In this document: positions 11,927 through 23,461 of the stretch, in pieces | Numbering within the stretch: the first letter of the stretch is position 1 | Layout of the letters: each line of letters starts with the position of its first letter | Assembly (NCBI RefSeq): GCF_014805625.2 | Contig: NW_023998431.1 | Span: 4,533,067-4,597,066 of the forward strand | Source: Glossina fuscipes | Lineage: Eukaryota > Arthropoda > Insecta > Diptera > Glossinidae | Length of the DNA: 64,000 nucleotides | Reading direction: 5' to 3' | Translations under genes and position numbers: made by a program | The notes under the pieces: model-generated | Seen by the model: only the letters and a program-made list of their open reading frames with translations | The model's database searches: none | Told to the model about the DNA's origin: nothing

Positions 11927-13542
11927 TACGCATTAATAGTATAACTTCTACCCAGTAATGGATGGTTAATAAAAGAAGAGAAAGATAACCGGTGAATGGG
12001 GTTCTCTTTTAGTCATCTTACTTCCAATTTGTGTTAGAAGAATGAAGGATAAGACCAGACGAGCTATATGATTGGACTTTATATATGAAATATCCAATAT
12101 GTTAATATCGATATATTGCCTTTACTTTCTCCACTTTCTCCTATGTCTATGTCTATAAGAGGTAGATCATCATCCACTTGAATCTTTATAATCGCTGATA
12201 TGCCCATGGCTTTGATAATATATCAATATCAATAAACCTTTTCAAGGTTTTTCACCCATTTTCATATTCGATATATTTGTCTATAGCAGGAATCAAATAA
12301 TTTGCAACATAAGATGATTTTATCGATTGAAAAACTTAATTACTTTTGGGAGTTGATTATGAATTCAGCTGTAGATATATACAAATTGTCGTCATTTTCT
12401 CTGCCATTTCGTTACAAGTAACGCGTAAATCCCGCAAAGCTGGCTTGGACAGATGAAGCAAAAGAGTCTTTTTCGAGCAGGAAATGGTGAAGGGAAGAGA
12501 ATTAATAGGAAGAATCGTACTTCGCAAGACAGTTTTGTGCCGTACTGCGATTGTAGACTAGCAGAAAAAAATTATAAAAAAATGTTTTAAAAAACATGTT
12601 TTCAACACGTTTCGAAACCTTCATTTCGTTCTTCACGAGACAGGAGTTTTTAAAAATTTTCATTTTTTTTATTTTTTTCATTCAAATTATCCTCGGGAAA
12701 TTTAAAATAGTATCCTCTATTATGATACGTAGGAATTTTTTGAACAGTTAATGTAAAGATTAATTATTAATAAAAGATTGTCTTTAGCTCGCATAGGTCG
12801 AATATGTCCATCTCTAGATATAAGCATGTGGATTAAATGTTTTTTTTTCGTTTTAAATTCAAATTTTGGAAGAGTTACGCTGTGGACAGCAGAGCAACTT
12901 CTCGTAAAGAGGCCCCACCAGGATGAGCACAGCATAGGTATTTTTTAATATGTTTCAAATATAAACTTTTCATTTTATATATATTTTAAGGGTGTAATAA
13001 CTTCCACGAACCTTATTATTGTTATTCTATTAACTTTCCCTTTATTCAAAAGAAATTGCGAAAAGAAATCTTATATTAAGCTTGTTACAGCTTGGTTTCT
13101 ACTCCCTGAACGAAATTTTTTTTGAAAAAAAGATTTCGGATGCAAAAGTATTGATTCATCTGTATTTTCTTATGAGTTGGTCTATTCACAATTTGTGATT
13201 AGAATTCTTAAGGCATTGACAGGTACGTAAAAAAATTAAAACTTAATTTAGGTCAAGGGTAATGCTATACGATTTGTATACATTCGTTTAGAGTGTGCAT
13301 GTTTTACAACTCCATGCATTTTTACGAAGTGTTTTTATTAAATACCTTGCTATATCTGCGTTTGTAACTTTGAAGTTTTATTAGTGGAAATTGGTACTTG
13401 CAAGAAAACTCTTTCGATTTTGCATTTGCAGCAGTTGTTCGCATGTGAAAAACGTCAACTGTTCCCTGTTTCGAGTTTGTAGGGAAACTTATTTTCGCGT
13501 TTTTGCATTATATCCATGGCTTATTGAATCCCATTCAAGGTT
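11927..13542. other. Noncoding stretch, no gene seen
   Basis: AT-rich DNA with short frames only. I saw no repeat copy, transposase motif or exon. A short block at 12405-12560 is less AT-rich but has no recognisable product. Confidence 0.5.
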
Positions 13543-13773
13543 TCAGCGAGTAGCATTTGAAGTTGGCACGAATTTTGGTCCAATAAAATCACCAACAAAC
13601 TCTACTGACCTCCTTTCGCGTACCTTGTCGCTGGTGCCGAAATCACCAATTTTAAAACGTCGGAACCAACACTCACATGTTTTTACTGTTGCAGCGTATT
13701 CCCCTCATGCTTCACACAGTAATCGATGTCCAGCTACAGTTTTCTTCAAATTGAAACAAAAATGCAGCACAAT
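13543..13773 (-). pseudogene. Mariner transposase N-terminal (HTH) relic
   Basis: The minus strand from about 13773 leftward encodes HFCFNLKKTVAGHRLL, then a stop, then GEYAATVKTCECWFRRFK and IGDFGTSDKVRERRS. This is the N-terminal DNA-binding region of a mariner transposase; the TCE-WFRRFK-GDF core is characteristic. The frame remains open, apart from one stop, until a TGA at 13543-13545. No catalytic domain is recognisable further left. It is a truncated fossil. The 150-codon plus-strand frame over the same DNA (13391-13843) is its antisense shadow. Confidence 0.75.
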
Positions 13774-15454
13774 GTTGTTACACTTCACTGTCAGAAGTGA
13801 TACTTATGGATTTTTAAAGGAAAGTTATGACATTTCAACATGAATGTAGTTGCCAGACGGTCCAAAGCGAATGAATGTTAGTTTCGCCATCTTTGGTAAA
13901 TCCCTCAAAATTTATTTGTATACCTGATGTGTATATTTTTAGTAAGGATGAGGTTTTCCCATCTATGTTACTCTGTCCAGCGTTGGATATCTGTAGCTAA
14001 TGTTTGAAAAAGAATATTAGTTTTCAGCAAAAAAGAATAAAAAAATTACCTCAATGTTGAAAACTATAATTATATTTATTAATAGCCTTATATTTGCAGC
14101 AGAGAGAATTTGCCGGGAACATTGATGGAAGCGTTAAATGAAAAAATGCGAACACCAGACGTAGATACATGTATATACGTGCATATATGTATAAGTACCT
14201 GCCAGGCGATTAACTACAAAGCTTCCCTTTAGCTGCTTCTATCAAATTCTCCCAAAAATTATGATAATTTTTTATAATCTTATATCTTAGTTTTTAATCA
14301 ATGGTTTACAATTTTCTCTCTCTCTCCCTTGGCACCATCAAACGCGCACTATTCTTATGCCACTTAGGTTTCTATTGTTGTCATCATTGCTGCTAAGTAT
14401 TGACGATTTTATGAAAGCTTAATAATCACAATATGATTCATAATTGATTTCGAAAATTAGAAATTTATATGAATGACAACAGTACAGAACATAATTTGTT
14501 AACGGAAAACTCTCATTCAACCCTTTAGGTATTGACCCCGGCTTATGACATCATAAATAAAAAAGTTTATGGAAACGATTTCTTGATCTTAAGAGTAAGA
14601 CTGTGTCTCTTTGCTTATACTAATATCTGTGATTTTAGAATATCAACCCAAAATCGGATGTACCTAATATGGGGAGAGACCATAATAAGAGGAGGACCTA
14701 TACCGAAAGTGTACCCAAAATGGAAGTATGTACACTATCTTTTTCTAAGAGTCATCGTGAATCATATTTATATTCTCGGTGTAGTCTTTGGTAATGGCAG
14801 CGATAGCGTTCTTGCTATTTCTAGTGCTATTGCTAATGTTATCGCTATTCTTGCTGCTGTTAATACAGCTATTCATATTGCCATTGCTACAACTACTTCT
14901 GTTATTACTGCTATCACTGTTTCTAATACGTAAAATTTACAACTCTGTGCAAGCATTGTGGTCATACTTTTCTCTTTGTGCAAAAAAATGTTGCAATTTC
15001 TTCTTCTATTTTATTTCTTTATAGCTTTATACGTTTTTAAGGCGTAATTTCTTAAAAAAGTGTTCAAATTTATTAAAATTTATTGAAGTTTTGTGTGTTT
15101 ATTGTTAAAACTGATCATCGCGGATACCGTACATGTTTCCTTTAAATACAACAAAAGAAAAAAAAACATTTGACATTATCCTCAGTAGTTTCCCAAACCT
15201 TTTCAAGTGGGTCACAAATAACTAAATAATAGACAACCATAAGGCATAATGGCCCCGTGGTCGCCAGATAAAAACTGAAATAGATTTAATCTATTAGCTG
15301 ACGCATCCCCCCAAAGAAAAACTTAAAAATTCGGACTTTCCAGTGTTGCCAATCAGTGACATCACTCCTATTGACAAGAAATATGTTGTTATTTTTTCAA
15401 TCGACGCTAGAGTAACAATTTCCCAAATTAGCTTTTTGCTATAAAAAAAGTTGT
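13774..15454. other. Noncoding stretch with a cryptic triplet-repeat tract
   Basis: No gene. The part at 14780-14930 is a degenerate GCTATT/GCTGTT-like repeat that happens to be open in two frames. This yields Ala/Ile/Thr-rich and Leu-rich frames (14532-14933, 14788-15024) which I regard as low-complexity artefacts. The rest is AT-rich sequence. Confidence 0.5.
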
Positions 15455-16591
15455 AGATAGTATTACAACATTCATAGACTCTGTCCCGATTCTACGCGAT
15501 GGGAATTTACTGGTCCTCGCTGGGAACCCGCGTTTAACCGAAAGGCTCATAAAGCCGAAATCTTTAGCTAATCTATGTGCTATTTCCGCTAAACTGCATG
15601 AAAAACTTAACTCAGTTAGAGGCGTAATTTATGCCCCGTGCTTAAGGCATGTGCCGGAAGATGAAATTGTTCGCCAAAAGGGCAATCAAGGAGTGACTGA
15701 AGTATATAAATTCGCCAAACTGAATGATGACGGAAAAAATCGCTCTCCTACATAAGGGATTATTTTAACCTTTGATCGCTATCGATTGCCGCGAACAGTT
15801 GATCTAGCGTGGTATAAATGTGAAGTAGAACTATACATTCCAAATTTCATGAGGTGCAAAAACCGCCAACGCCTGGGTCATACGGCAAAAAGGTGCACCA
15901 ATATTCCATCGTGTACTAACTGTGTTCTTCCTCCACATGCTGAAAGCTGTACCCGTGGTTTCTGCATAAATTGGAATGACCAACACTCAACATTAGACAA
16001 AAAATGCTCACGTTTTGTAGAGATGCGTGAAATGCTAAAAATCAAAACAGAAAATGACTGTAGCATGGGCGAAGCGCGACGCAAACATCGGGAAAGAAAT
16101 CTATCTGTAGCCTAAGGAATTGGCAAAAGTAATACCTAGACTGTTGTCGCCTCGCAAATCGTGCCTAATAAGCCTTGAACTCCAACTCCTTCCAATGAAA
16201 AACCTGTTCCACCATTAACCAAAAATTATTTTGCGAAACCAGTTCCATCGCCCGCCAAGATAATATTGAAAAAACCAAAGCAACACCAAATGTTGCAAAA
16301 ATTAAAACAACAACATATATGCTACAATCTAATAAACTAAATTCCCCAGAATCTCCAGGCCTCAACTCTAGTCAATAAATTACAAGCTGTAATGAATCCA
16401 ATATACATCCAAGATCCATTCTTTCATCCATTAATCAACCTTCAATTTCAAATTATTCACGTGCGCCCACTTGTTGCACTTCAAATGTACTAAACCACCC
16501 AAGTACAGATTATTCTGCTAGTAAGAATAAATCATTCACGCAAAATTCCTATAGCGACCTTCTCGACGGAGACGCTGACATGTCAACTTAA
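15455..16591 (+). pseudogene. LINE copy 1, ORF1 (gag-like, zinc knuckles)
   Basis: Encodes the nucleic-acid-binding ORF1 protein of a Jockey-type LINE, which packages the element RNA. Recognisable parts are GNLLVLAGNPRLTERLI near 15500, LHEKLNSVRGVIYAPCLR near 15600, GVTEVYKFAKLNDDG near 15700, LTFDRYRLPRTVDLAWYK near 15780, then the knuckles. Knuckle 1 (about 15851-15895, RCKNRQRLGHTAKRC) has lost its second Cys to Arg. Knuckle 2 (CTNCVLPPHAESC) is intact, and knuckle 3 (CINWNDQHSTLDKKC) has Trp in place of Cys. A TAA at 15753-15755 interrupts the frame before LTFDRY, and further shifts follow 16115. A tail reading TQNSYSDLLDGDADMST ends at the stop 16589-16591. The 5' boundary is uncertain. 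Confidence 0.85.
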
Positions 16592-16612
16592 CCCACCTTC
16601 CACTCTGCTTCC

Positions 16613-19600
16613 ATGTCATTACAATTAAATATAGTTTTTAAAATTCTACAATGGAACATTAAGGTACTTATTAACAATTTTGATGACCTCCGCACACTCA
16701 TAAGTGATTTTAATCCAACCTTTTTATCGCTGCAAGCTCAAACATACAAGCCGTAGCGATACAAATGATCTTAAACATGAAATTTACAGTGCTTTCGCTC
16801 TATACCCCACCTTCGCAATCGTTCTCTCAGCAAGAACGCTACAATTTATTCTCCTATTCTCCTATTTTATTTTGAGGAAAAATAAAATGAATCTATGGCA
16901 CTGCTTTAAGAGATTTCCTGATCATGGTCACTTCTTATTTTACAAAAAGGCCAATGCTCTATTAAGGAAGGAATTACGAATATCAACAGCACTTAGTTTT
17001 GAACCTTTTTCGAGAGGAATTCACAGAAATACATCAATGAGAGTTGTCTGAAACAAAATCAACAAACTTAATGGGACTTCAAATCTGAACGAAATCTCTG
17101 CCATCTGCACTTCCAATGAAACTTTAACTGACGCAGATGAGATTTCTAATTACTTTGGAAAAGTGTGTTGCGAATACTCCTCTGACAGCAACTTTTCCAG
17201 TGCTTTCATCGGAAATAAAAGGACTCCAATAACTCTTTCAATTAATATTGATAGATGTGCCATGTTCTTGGAAAATTGCATATCCATCTTGTCTCTCCAA
17301 TTTGAAGGGAAGGACACCTGGTCTAGACCGCATCTCATACCAAATGGTCAGTGCTATGTCTAAGTCTAGTAAAAAGAAATTACTGGACCTACATAATACG
17401 GTATTTATGACTGGCCATATACTCTACATGTGAAAACTGGCAATAGTTGTTCCAATTCCAGAGCCAAAAAATGTCTCCATCGCATCACATTATCGCCCAA
17501 TCTCTCTTTTATCTTGCCTCTCAAAGGTATTAGAGAAGATAATGGCATCTAGATTATCTTGGTTTCTAGAGTCCAAGAACCTGATAACAAAGCAACAAGT
17601 TGGTTTCAAGCGGGGTGGAGGGTGCATCGACGCTCTGTTACATATTGATTTTTTCACGAGCAAAGCAATTTTCGAACGGAATCATGTAACAATTCTCTCT
17701 GTTGATTTCGAAAAAGCATTTGACAGTGTTGGTCTTCACGTTATTTTAAGACTCTTGAAATCATGGAATGCTGGACCCAAATTCTTCAACTACATCAAGT
17801 CATTCATGTCGCATCGGCAATTTAAAGTTAGAATTAACAATCATCTCTCTGATTCTTTTCCGCTAATGAATGGCATTCCACAAAGATCTCCTCTTTACGT
17901 AACGCTTTCTCAGATCGCTTTCAATCAAATTAGTAGAATTCTTTGCCATGTACCGAGAATCGAACAGAAAGATAGTAAGAAGGCAGTCAACATCCTCGAA
18001 TCTATTGGACAAGAGATCTCCACATGGGCAAACTCGTCAGGCACTAAAATTTCTAAACAAAAATCAAAAAAAAAATGCACTTTTGTCGAAAACAGATGTG
18101 CGATGCAGGAAATCTACTGATGCCTATTAATGACCTACCGGTACTAAACTTGCAGACACTCCATATTCCCGTGCTCACGTTTTCCAACACTTATCGTTGG
18201 AAAACACACTGTCTTGGATTAAAAAATTCCATTTTAACAAGGGTGAATTTCATACAATATGTTGCTTGCTTGGCAAAGCCATGCGCACATTAACACTATT
18301 GCTTATTTTACCAAAATGCTTGTTTTAAGCAAGATTGACTACGCTTTGATAATTTATGGCAACAACTGCAAATCTAATATCAAAATCTTTAAGCCGGTCT
18401 ACCATCAAGCCCGCAGAGGAAGTTGCTGGGCTTTTCGGACGACGCCCATAAATTATGTTATAATTGAAACTGGTCTACCAGCTTTAGACAATAGACTTTG
18501 GGAGTTAAAAGCTAAAATCGTCCCCAAGCTTCTTAATTCAAACAAATCTATTCTCGGTGAAGTTGTGAGAGATATTATTATTGCCAAGAAAATTCGAAAG
18601 TCACCATTTGCAATTGGCTATTGTTTGTACGTTGCGAAGGAATTGGACATTCCCTCAAAAGTTTTCCGCTATTTTGGTCTTATGGATTTTGAAAGACAAC
18701 TTTTTTGACATTTCGCTGTCTATGCACAAAATAAAAGATACTCCAAACTACGTCTTCAGGAAACTAGTAGCTGAAAAAACTCAAGTACTGGAGAGTAACG
18801 GTTGCAATCTTTTACACACAGACGGTTCAAAATCTTCTGGTCTGCCACCTGCTTGTGTCGTGCCAAATGCATCAGGGCAGGTTCTTCTCAATCACATATT
18901 TCACGAAAGTACTTCAACTTTCATAACAGAAGCCAGAGTTATCCTTCACGCTGCGAACTTTTCCCATAAAGGCAAACTCAAACCGTCATTGTTACTGACA
19001 GTTTGTCTGTATTAGAACCTATACGGAATTTTTCGACTTCGAGATGGAGCATCATCAACATATTAAGGGTTATCATTACAACACCCGGCGAAAGAATTAA
19101 TATGTTATGGGTACCAAGTCAAATCGGTTTATTGGGAAATGAGCAGGCTGATCGAGCGGCAAAGTAAGCTGCTTCTGCACCTCTAATTGTGGATGATGTC
19201 ATGGAAAAATTCGACCTTCAAAGATACATTGGAAGAAAAGTTAAAGAGAAAATTATGAAAGAAAACTACAATACCATCATCAGCACTTCTCTTCTATTAA
19301 CTTTCAATTAATTCTACCTTTATATCCAACAAATGTTGAGAAAATCAATATCCCAACCTTTTCGAGAATTCGCCTTGGCCACACAATTGCAACTCGCCAA
19401 TGGATCTTGAAAAAGTCTTCCTCCCCAATCTGCAATTGTGGACAAATTCTCACTGTAAAGCACATTCTCTGTGATTGACTTAACTTTTCCTTGGCTAAAG
19501 GTTTTACATATAAAGCGACTAATCATATGTACATTATAAAATCAGCTACAAAACAGAATATCAATACAATGTATTACTTTATTAAAACTACTAGAGTCAA

Positions 19601-19718
19601 TAGCTAATGTACTTTTATAAATTAGAGCCGATAGCCTGTGTTGCTAGTGCTCGATGCCTTCTTTCTTTTAGTCTAAGGATTTATTTCATTAGTCTAAAAT
19701 TATAATAATAATGATAAA
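16613..19718 (+). pseudogene. LINE copy 1, ORF2 (EN-RT-RNase H), defective
   Basis: ORF2 would supply endonuclease, reverse transcriptase and RNase H for target-primed retrotransposition. It begins with MSLQLNIVFKILQWNIK, the Jockey-type endonuclease start, at 16613. Most of the endonuclease is then missing (SLYTPPSQSFSQQE follows near 16797). The RT part has HYRPISLLSCLSKVLEKI (17490), QQVGFKRGGG (17595), VDFEKAFDSV (catalytic Asp, about 17702) and NGIPQRSPL (17868-17894; Arg for the usual Gly). Where the YADD box should come, the text jumps from NQISRILCHVPRIE to DSKKAVNILESIGQEISTWA, so the box is deleted. Frameshifts follow at about 18070 and 18290. RNase H remains in HTDGSKSSG (18820) and a damaged WVPSQIGLLGNEQADRA-like motif (19110), then a CxC-H-C tail. 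The 3' end is an ATAATAATG-type tail at about 19700. Confidence 0.9.
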
Positions 19719-19980
19719 TTTAATTAACTAAAAGGTATTTAAAAGAGTAAGCTGGCTTTTGCTGCCAACACTTATATTATATATCGTATACATAAAATAT
19801 TTATAAAAATAAATATTAAATGAATATTAAAAATGTATGTAAATGTATGTATATATATTAAAATAAATATATATATGTATATATTAAAAGTGAGAAAACA
19901 ACGTGTGGCCCTTCACACCATATTGAAACAGAGATTACTATACAAATGGAATAAACGAATTGAAAAGCGTTGTGCCCACC
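19719..19980. other. AT-rich spacer after LINE copy 1
   Basis: TA-rich sequence with short ATATAT/TATGTA tracts. No feature beyond simple sequence. Confidence 0.5.
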
Positions 19981-20107
19981 TTAACCATGTAACTTTTTAC
20001 TCATTAGGTATACTAGTCGCCTTAACCCTTTAACTCTTTAGTCCTTAGGTATACTACTCGCCCTAACCATTTAACTCTTTACTCATTAGGCATACTACTT
20101 ACTCGCC
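19981..20107. repeat. 41-bp tandem repeat, three units
   Basis: Units 19981-20021, 20022-20062 (both 41 bp) and 20063-20107 (45 bp, with a 4-bp expansion, ACTT/ACTC). Each begins T/C-TAACC-TTAACT-like and ends TACTCGCC. Units differ by a few substitutions each, counted by eye. It is a small minisatellite about 260 bp downstream of LINE copy 1, not found elsewhere in the window. Confidence 0.85.
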
Positions 20108-20825
20108 ATATAGATAAAAAAAATCACATTCGTATTGAGAATCATTAAAACAATTCCAATTATACTTTTCTTCAAAGAGAGCAATTGAAAAAGCTATCAA
20201 AAAACGTACATTTCAGATGAGTTGGCCGAACGACCTGCCCGCAGACCAATGTAGATTGAGAGCACTGAAATTTTGTCTTATTACCCATAAAAAAGAAGAG
20301 GAGAAAAAGCAATTAACACTGGCATGTATGTTCTATGTCTGATGCTACAATACCTGTACAAAAATGAAAATAAAAACGATCACGCCCACGTAATGCAGAT
20401 TATTAAAATTTCATTCATTTTTGGTCTCAAAGTTTTTGTTTTCTAGAATAAAAATTGTTTTCAACAACGGATAAAAATGTGTTTGTGTATAAAACCAGCA
20501 GGCCACGCTTGATTTTTTGTCACAAATTGTTAGTTTACACATTTTACTGATTTGCTGATGAGGAGTTAACACTACTGCTGATAATGAAACAACCATCAAA
20601 GGAGCTGATGAATGAGGAAAAAATGTTATTTGTTAAAAATTTGCTTTCACACTTTGTCTCTTATCAGGGTCACTACAAACAGTATGTGTTCTTCTTGCAA
20701 TTTCTGTTACGTATAAAAATGTAATATAAAGAATGGACGATTGTCGAACGAAATTCCTGGAAAATATTTATATTGATTGAAAAGGGATACGATATTGATT
20801 TTGTATTAAAAATATGAAAGATAAC
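20108..20825. other. Noncoding stretch
   Basis: AT-rich with no motif-bearing frame. The part 20220-20400 has wording like family A interiors ('ttacccataaaaaag', 'cacgcccacgtaatgcag') and may be an old fragment, but I cannot place its ends. Confidence 0.4.
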
Positions 20826-21653
20826 AAGCAAAAGAAAATTATATTCGTTCATGATCGTATCTTTTATACCTATCACCGCTGTCCTAAAAGAGAGTAAACA
20901 AACGAAAAGAGCTTAATTTTCTTAGTCTGTAATATTAGGTTGGCGCGGCTGACTGTTTCTACGTACAGAATAAAAATGAAGAAATTCATACTATGCATGT
21001 ATTGCACTTTATGAGTGACAACCAAAAATAATGGAAACCACAGATGTTCACAATTTTGTTGCTTACGCGTTTGAGCATTGTAGGCGTGTCCATCGACTGA
21101 TTTGGTCATTTTCGAATTTTTATGTAAAATTGTAAAAAATATCTTCAGTTTTACAAGCGGGAGAATGTTTATCACAAATACTGCACAGTTGGGCAAATGG
21201 ACAGATGGACAGAGCAACATGTTTCGGTAAATTCCGAATTTGAAACTGGTACGGAATTTATGTACTTTATGACGGTTTTGAAGTATGCTTCTGAAGTTTG
21301 CTTCTAATGGTATTGAAAAAAAAATCAATTTTGATACACAATAAGGTTGTGTATGCATGACAATGTTCTCCCCTTGTTGTACAGATACTTCAGCGTCACT
21401 CATACGTTCAAATTCCTCCGGCCGACTTCGCCCATTTTCAATATCAACCTGCGTGCAACAACTTCTGCTAAATTTGAAGTTGATGGCTTCAGTTTCGCCG
21501 CGATGAGTTTGTTCCAGCAGATGTTGAATAGACAGACAGGCGGATCGATTCAAAATTTGATGCTGATTAAAAATTTACTTACTTCATGGAGTCTTTGAAA
21601 CTTGCTTCTGGACGTTGCGAATATTTTCACCTCTTCGGTTAGGGATATAAAAA
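20826..21653 (-). mobile_element. Family A interspersed element, copy A5 (longest, dimeric)
   Basis: Minus-oriented copy of about 828 bp with both ends. On the plus strand the left end reads AAGAAAATTATATTCG, then the hairpin remnant, then CTTTTATACCTATCACCG; the right end reads CTCTTCGGTTAGGGATATAA. The interior is two related modules in tandem. Module 1 (about 21070-21310) has 'gtaggcgtgtc', GGGAGAATGTTTATCACAAA, a GGACAGATGGACAGA run and 'gaatttgaaactgg'. Module 2 (about 21380-21610) has the same order in diverged form: 'gacagacaggcgg', 'aaaatttgatgctgatt', 'catggagtctttgaaac'. A 226-codon frame in the sense orientation (21553-20873) is not kept in the other copies and is probably chance. 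Confidence 0.75.
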
Positions 21654-21717
21654 GTTAAAAGATGTTAAACAGCAAGGAATGATCCCGAAGTGCGTCACTG
21701 TAGCCAGCTTAAAATTA

Positions 21718-23461
21718 TATAGAATTCTTTGCCATGTACCGAGAATCGAACAGAAAAATAGTAAGAAGGCAGTCAACATCCTCGAATCTATTGGACAAGA
21801 GATCTCCACATGGGCAAACTCGTCAGGCACTAAAATTTCTAAACAAAAATCAAAAAAATGCACATTTGTCGGAAACAGATGTGCGATGCAGGAAATCTAC
21901 TGATGCCTATTAATGACCTACCGGTACTAAACTTGCAGACACTCCATATTCCCGTGCTCACGTTTTCCAACACTTATCGTTGGAAAACACGCTGTCTTCG
22001 ATTAAAAAATTCCATTTTAACGAGGGTGAATTTCATACAATATGTTGCTTGCTTGGAAAAGTCATGCGCACGTTGACACTATTGCTTATCTTACCCAAAT
22101 ACTTGTTTTAAGCAAGATTGGTTTGATAATTTATGGCAATAACTGCAAATCCAATGTCAACACACTTAAACCGGTCTATCACCGAGCCGTCAGAGCAAGT
22201 TGTTATGCTTTTCGGACGACGCCCATAAATAATATTATAATTGAAACTGGTTTCCCAACTTTAGAAAATAGACTGTATGAGTTAAAAGCTAAAATCGACC
22301 CCAAGCTTCTTAATTCAAGCAAATCGATTCTCGGTGGTGACGTGAGAAAATTTATTATTGCGAAGAAAATTTCAAAGTCACCATCTGCAGTTGACCATTG
22401 TTTGTACGTCGCAAAGGAATTGAATATTCCCTTAAAAATTTTCCGCTCTTTTAGTGTTAAACCTTCATGGATTTTGAAAGACTACTCTTTTGACATCTCG
22501 CTGCCTATGCATAAAAAAGAAGAAACTCCAAATTACGTCTTCAGGAATCTAATAGCTGAAACAACCAAAGTGTTGGAGAGTAACGGTTGCAATCCTTTAC
22601 ACATAGACGGTTCAAAATCTTCTGGTCTGCTACCTGCTTGTGTCGTGGCAAATGCTTCAGGGCAGGTTCTACTCAATCACATATTTCACGAAAGTGCTTC
22701 AATTTTCATAACAGAAGCCAGAGTTATCCTTCACGCTGCGAACCCTGCCTATAAAAACAAACTCAAAACCGTCATTGTCACCGACAGTTTGTCTGCCTTA
22801 CAAGCTATTCGGAATCCTTCGACTTCGAGATAAGGAACCATAAACAAATTAAGAAATATAATTACAACACCCTATGGAAAAATTAAAATGTTATGGGTAC
22901 CAAGTCACATCGGTTTATTGGGAAATGAGCAGGCTGATCGAGCGGTAAAGTATGCTGCCTCCGCACCTCTAATTGTGGATGATGTCATGGAAAAGTTGGA
23001 TCTTCAAAGATACATTGGAAGAAAAGTTAAAGAGAAAATTGCAGAAGGAAATTTACAATACCATCATCAACACTACTCTTCCATTAAACCTCCAACAAAT
23101 GTTAAGAAAACCAAGATCCAAACACTTTCGAAAATTCAATGGATCTTGAAGAAGTCGTCCTCAATCTGCAGTTGTGGACAACCTCTCACTATAAAGCATA
23201 TTCTCTGCGACTGCCTTAACTTTTCCTTGGCTAGAAGTATTGCATTTGGAACGATTAACCGTTGGACATTCTACAATCAGCTTCAGAATCGAATATCAAT
23301 TGTATATGTTACTTCATTAATACTACTAAACTCATTATCTAATGTACATTTATTTAAATTAGAGCTGATAGCCTGTGTTGCTAGTGCTCAAAGTCTTTTT
23401 TTTAGTCTAAGAATTTATTTCATTAGTCTTAAATTATAATAATGATAATAATAATAATAAT
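21718..23461 (+). pseudogene. LINE copy 2, 5'-truncated, RT remnant plus RNase H
   Basis: Second copy of the LINE at 15455-19718. It starts inside the RT domain at the words ISRILCHVPRIE and runs to the 3' tail. It lacks the YADD box at the same point as copy 1 and shares that copy's frameshifts near 21855 and 22060. From 22042 the frame is long: LVLSKIGLIIYGNNCKSN, FRTTPINNIIIETGFPTL and an RNase H domain with HIDGSKSSG (Asp at 22606), ITEARVILHAANP (the Glu) and VIVTDSLSALQA (the second Asp). A TAA at 22831-22833 interrupts it. LWVPSHIGLLGNEQADRA (from 22891) then resumes with the conserved His and Asp, ending in CSCGQPLTIKHILCDC, the C-terminal zinc-binding motif of this LINE group. The tail is (ATAATA)n. 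The RNase H part is better preserved than in copy 1. Confidence 0.92.

Noticed and set aside
13391..13843. 150-codon plus-strand open frame
   Set aside because: The minus strand of the same DNA carries a mariner HTH segment (TCE-WFRRFK-GDF), so this frame is antisense to a transposon relic and has no motif of its own.
14088..14200. Possible exon after TATTTGCAG at 14099
   Set aside because: An open frame follows a fair 3' splice site, but no convincing donor was found and the frame runs into ATATGT-type simple sequence.
14532..15024. Two long overlapping plus-strand frames (133 and 78 codons), one very hydrophobic
   Set aside because: They cover a degenerate GCTATT/GCTGTT repeat, which is open in more than one frame. 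The Leu-rich look follows from composition.
20873..21553. 226-codon minus-strand open frame, the longest of its region
   Set aside because: It lies within family A copy A5 in sense orientation, but other copies of the family (A1, A6, A7) do not keep the frame and it has no domain-like features. Likely chance.
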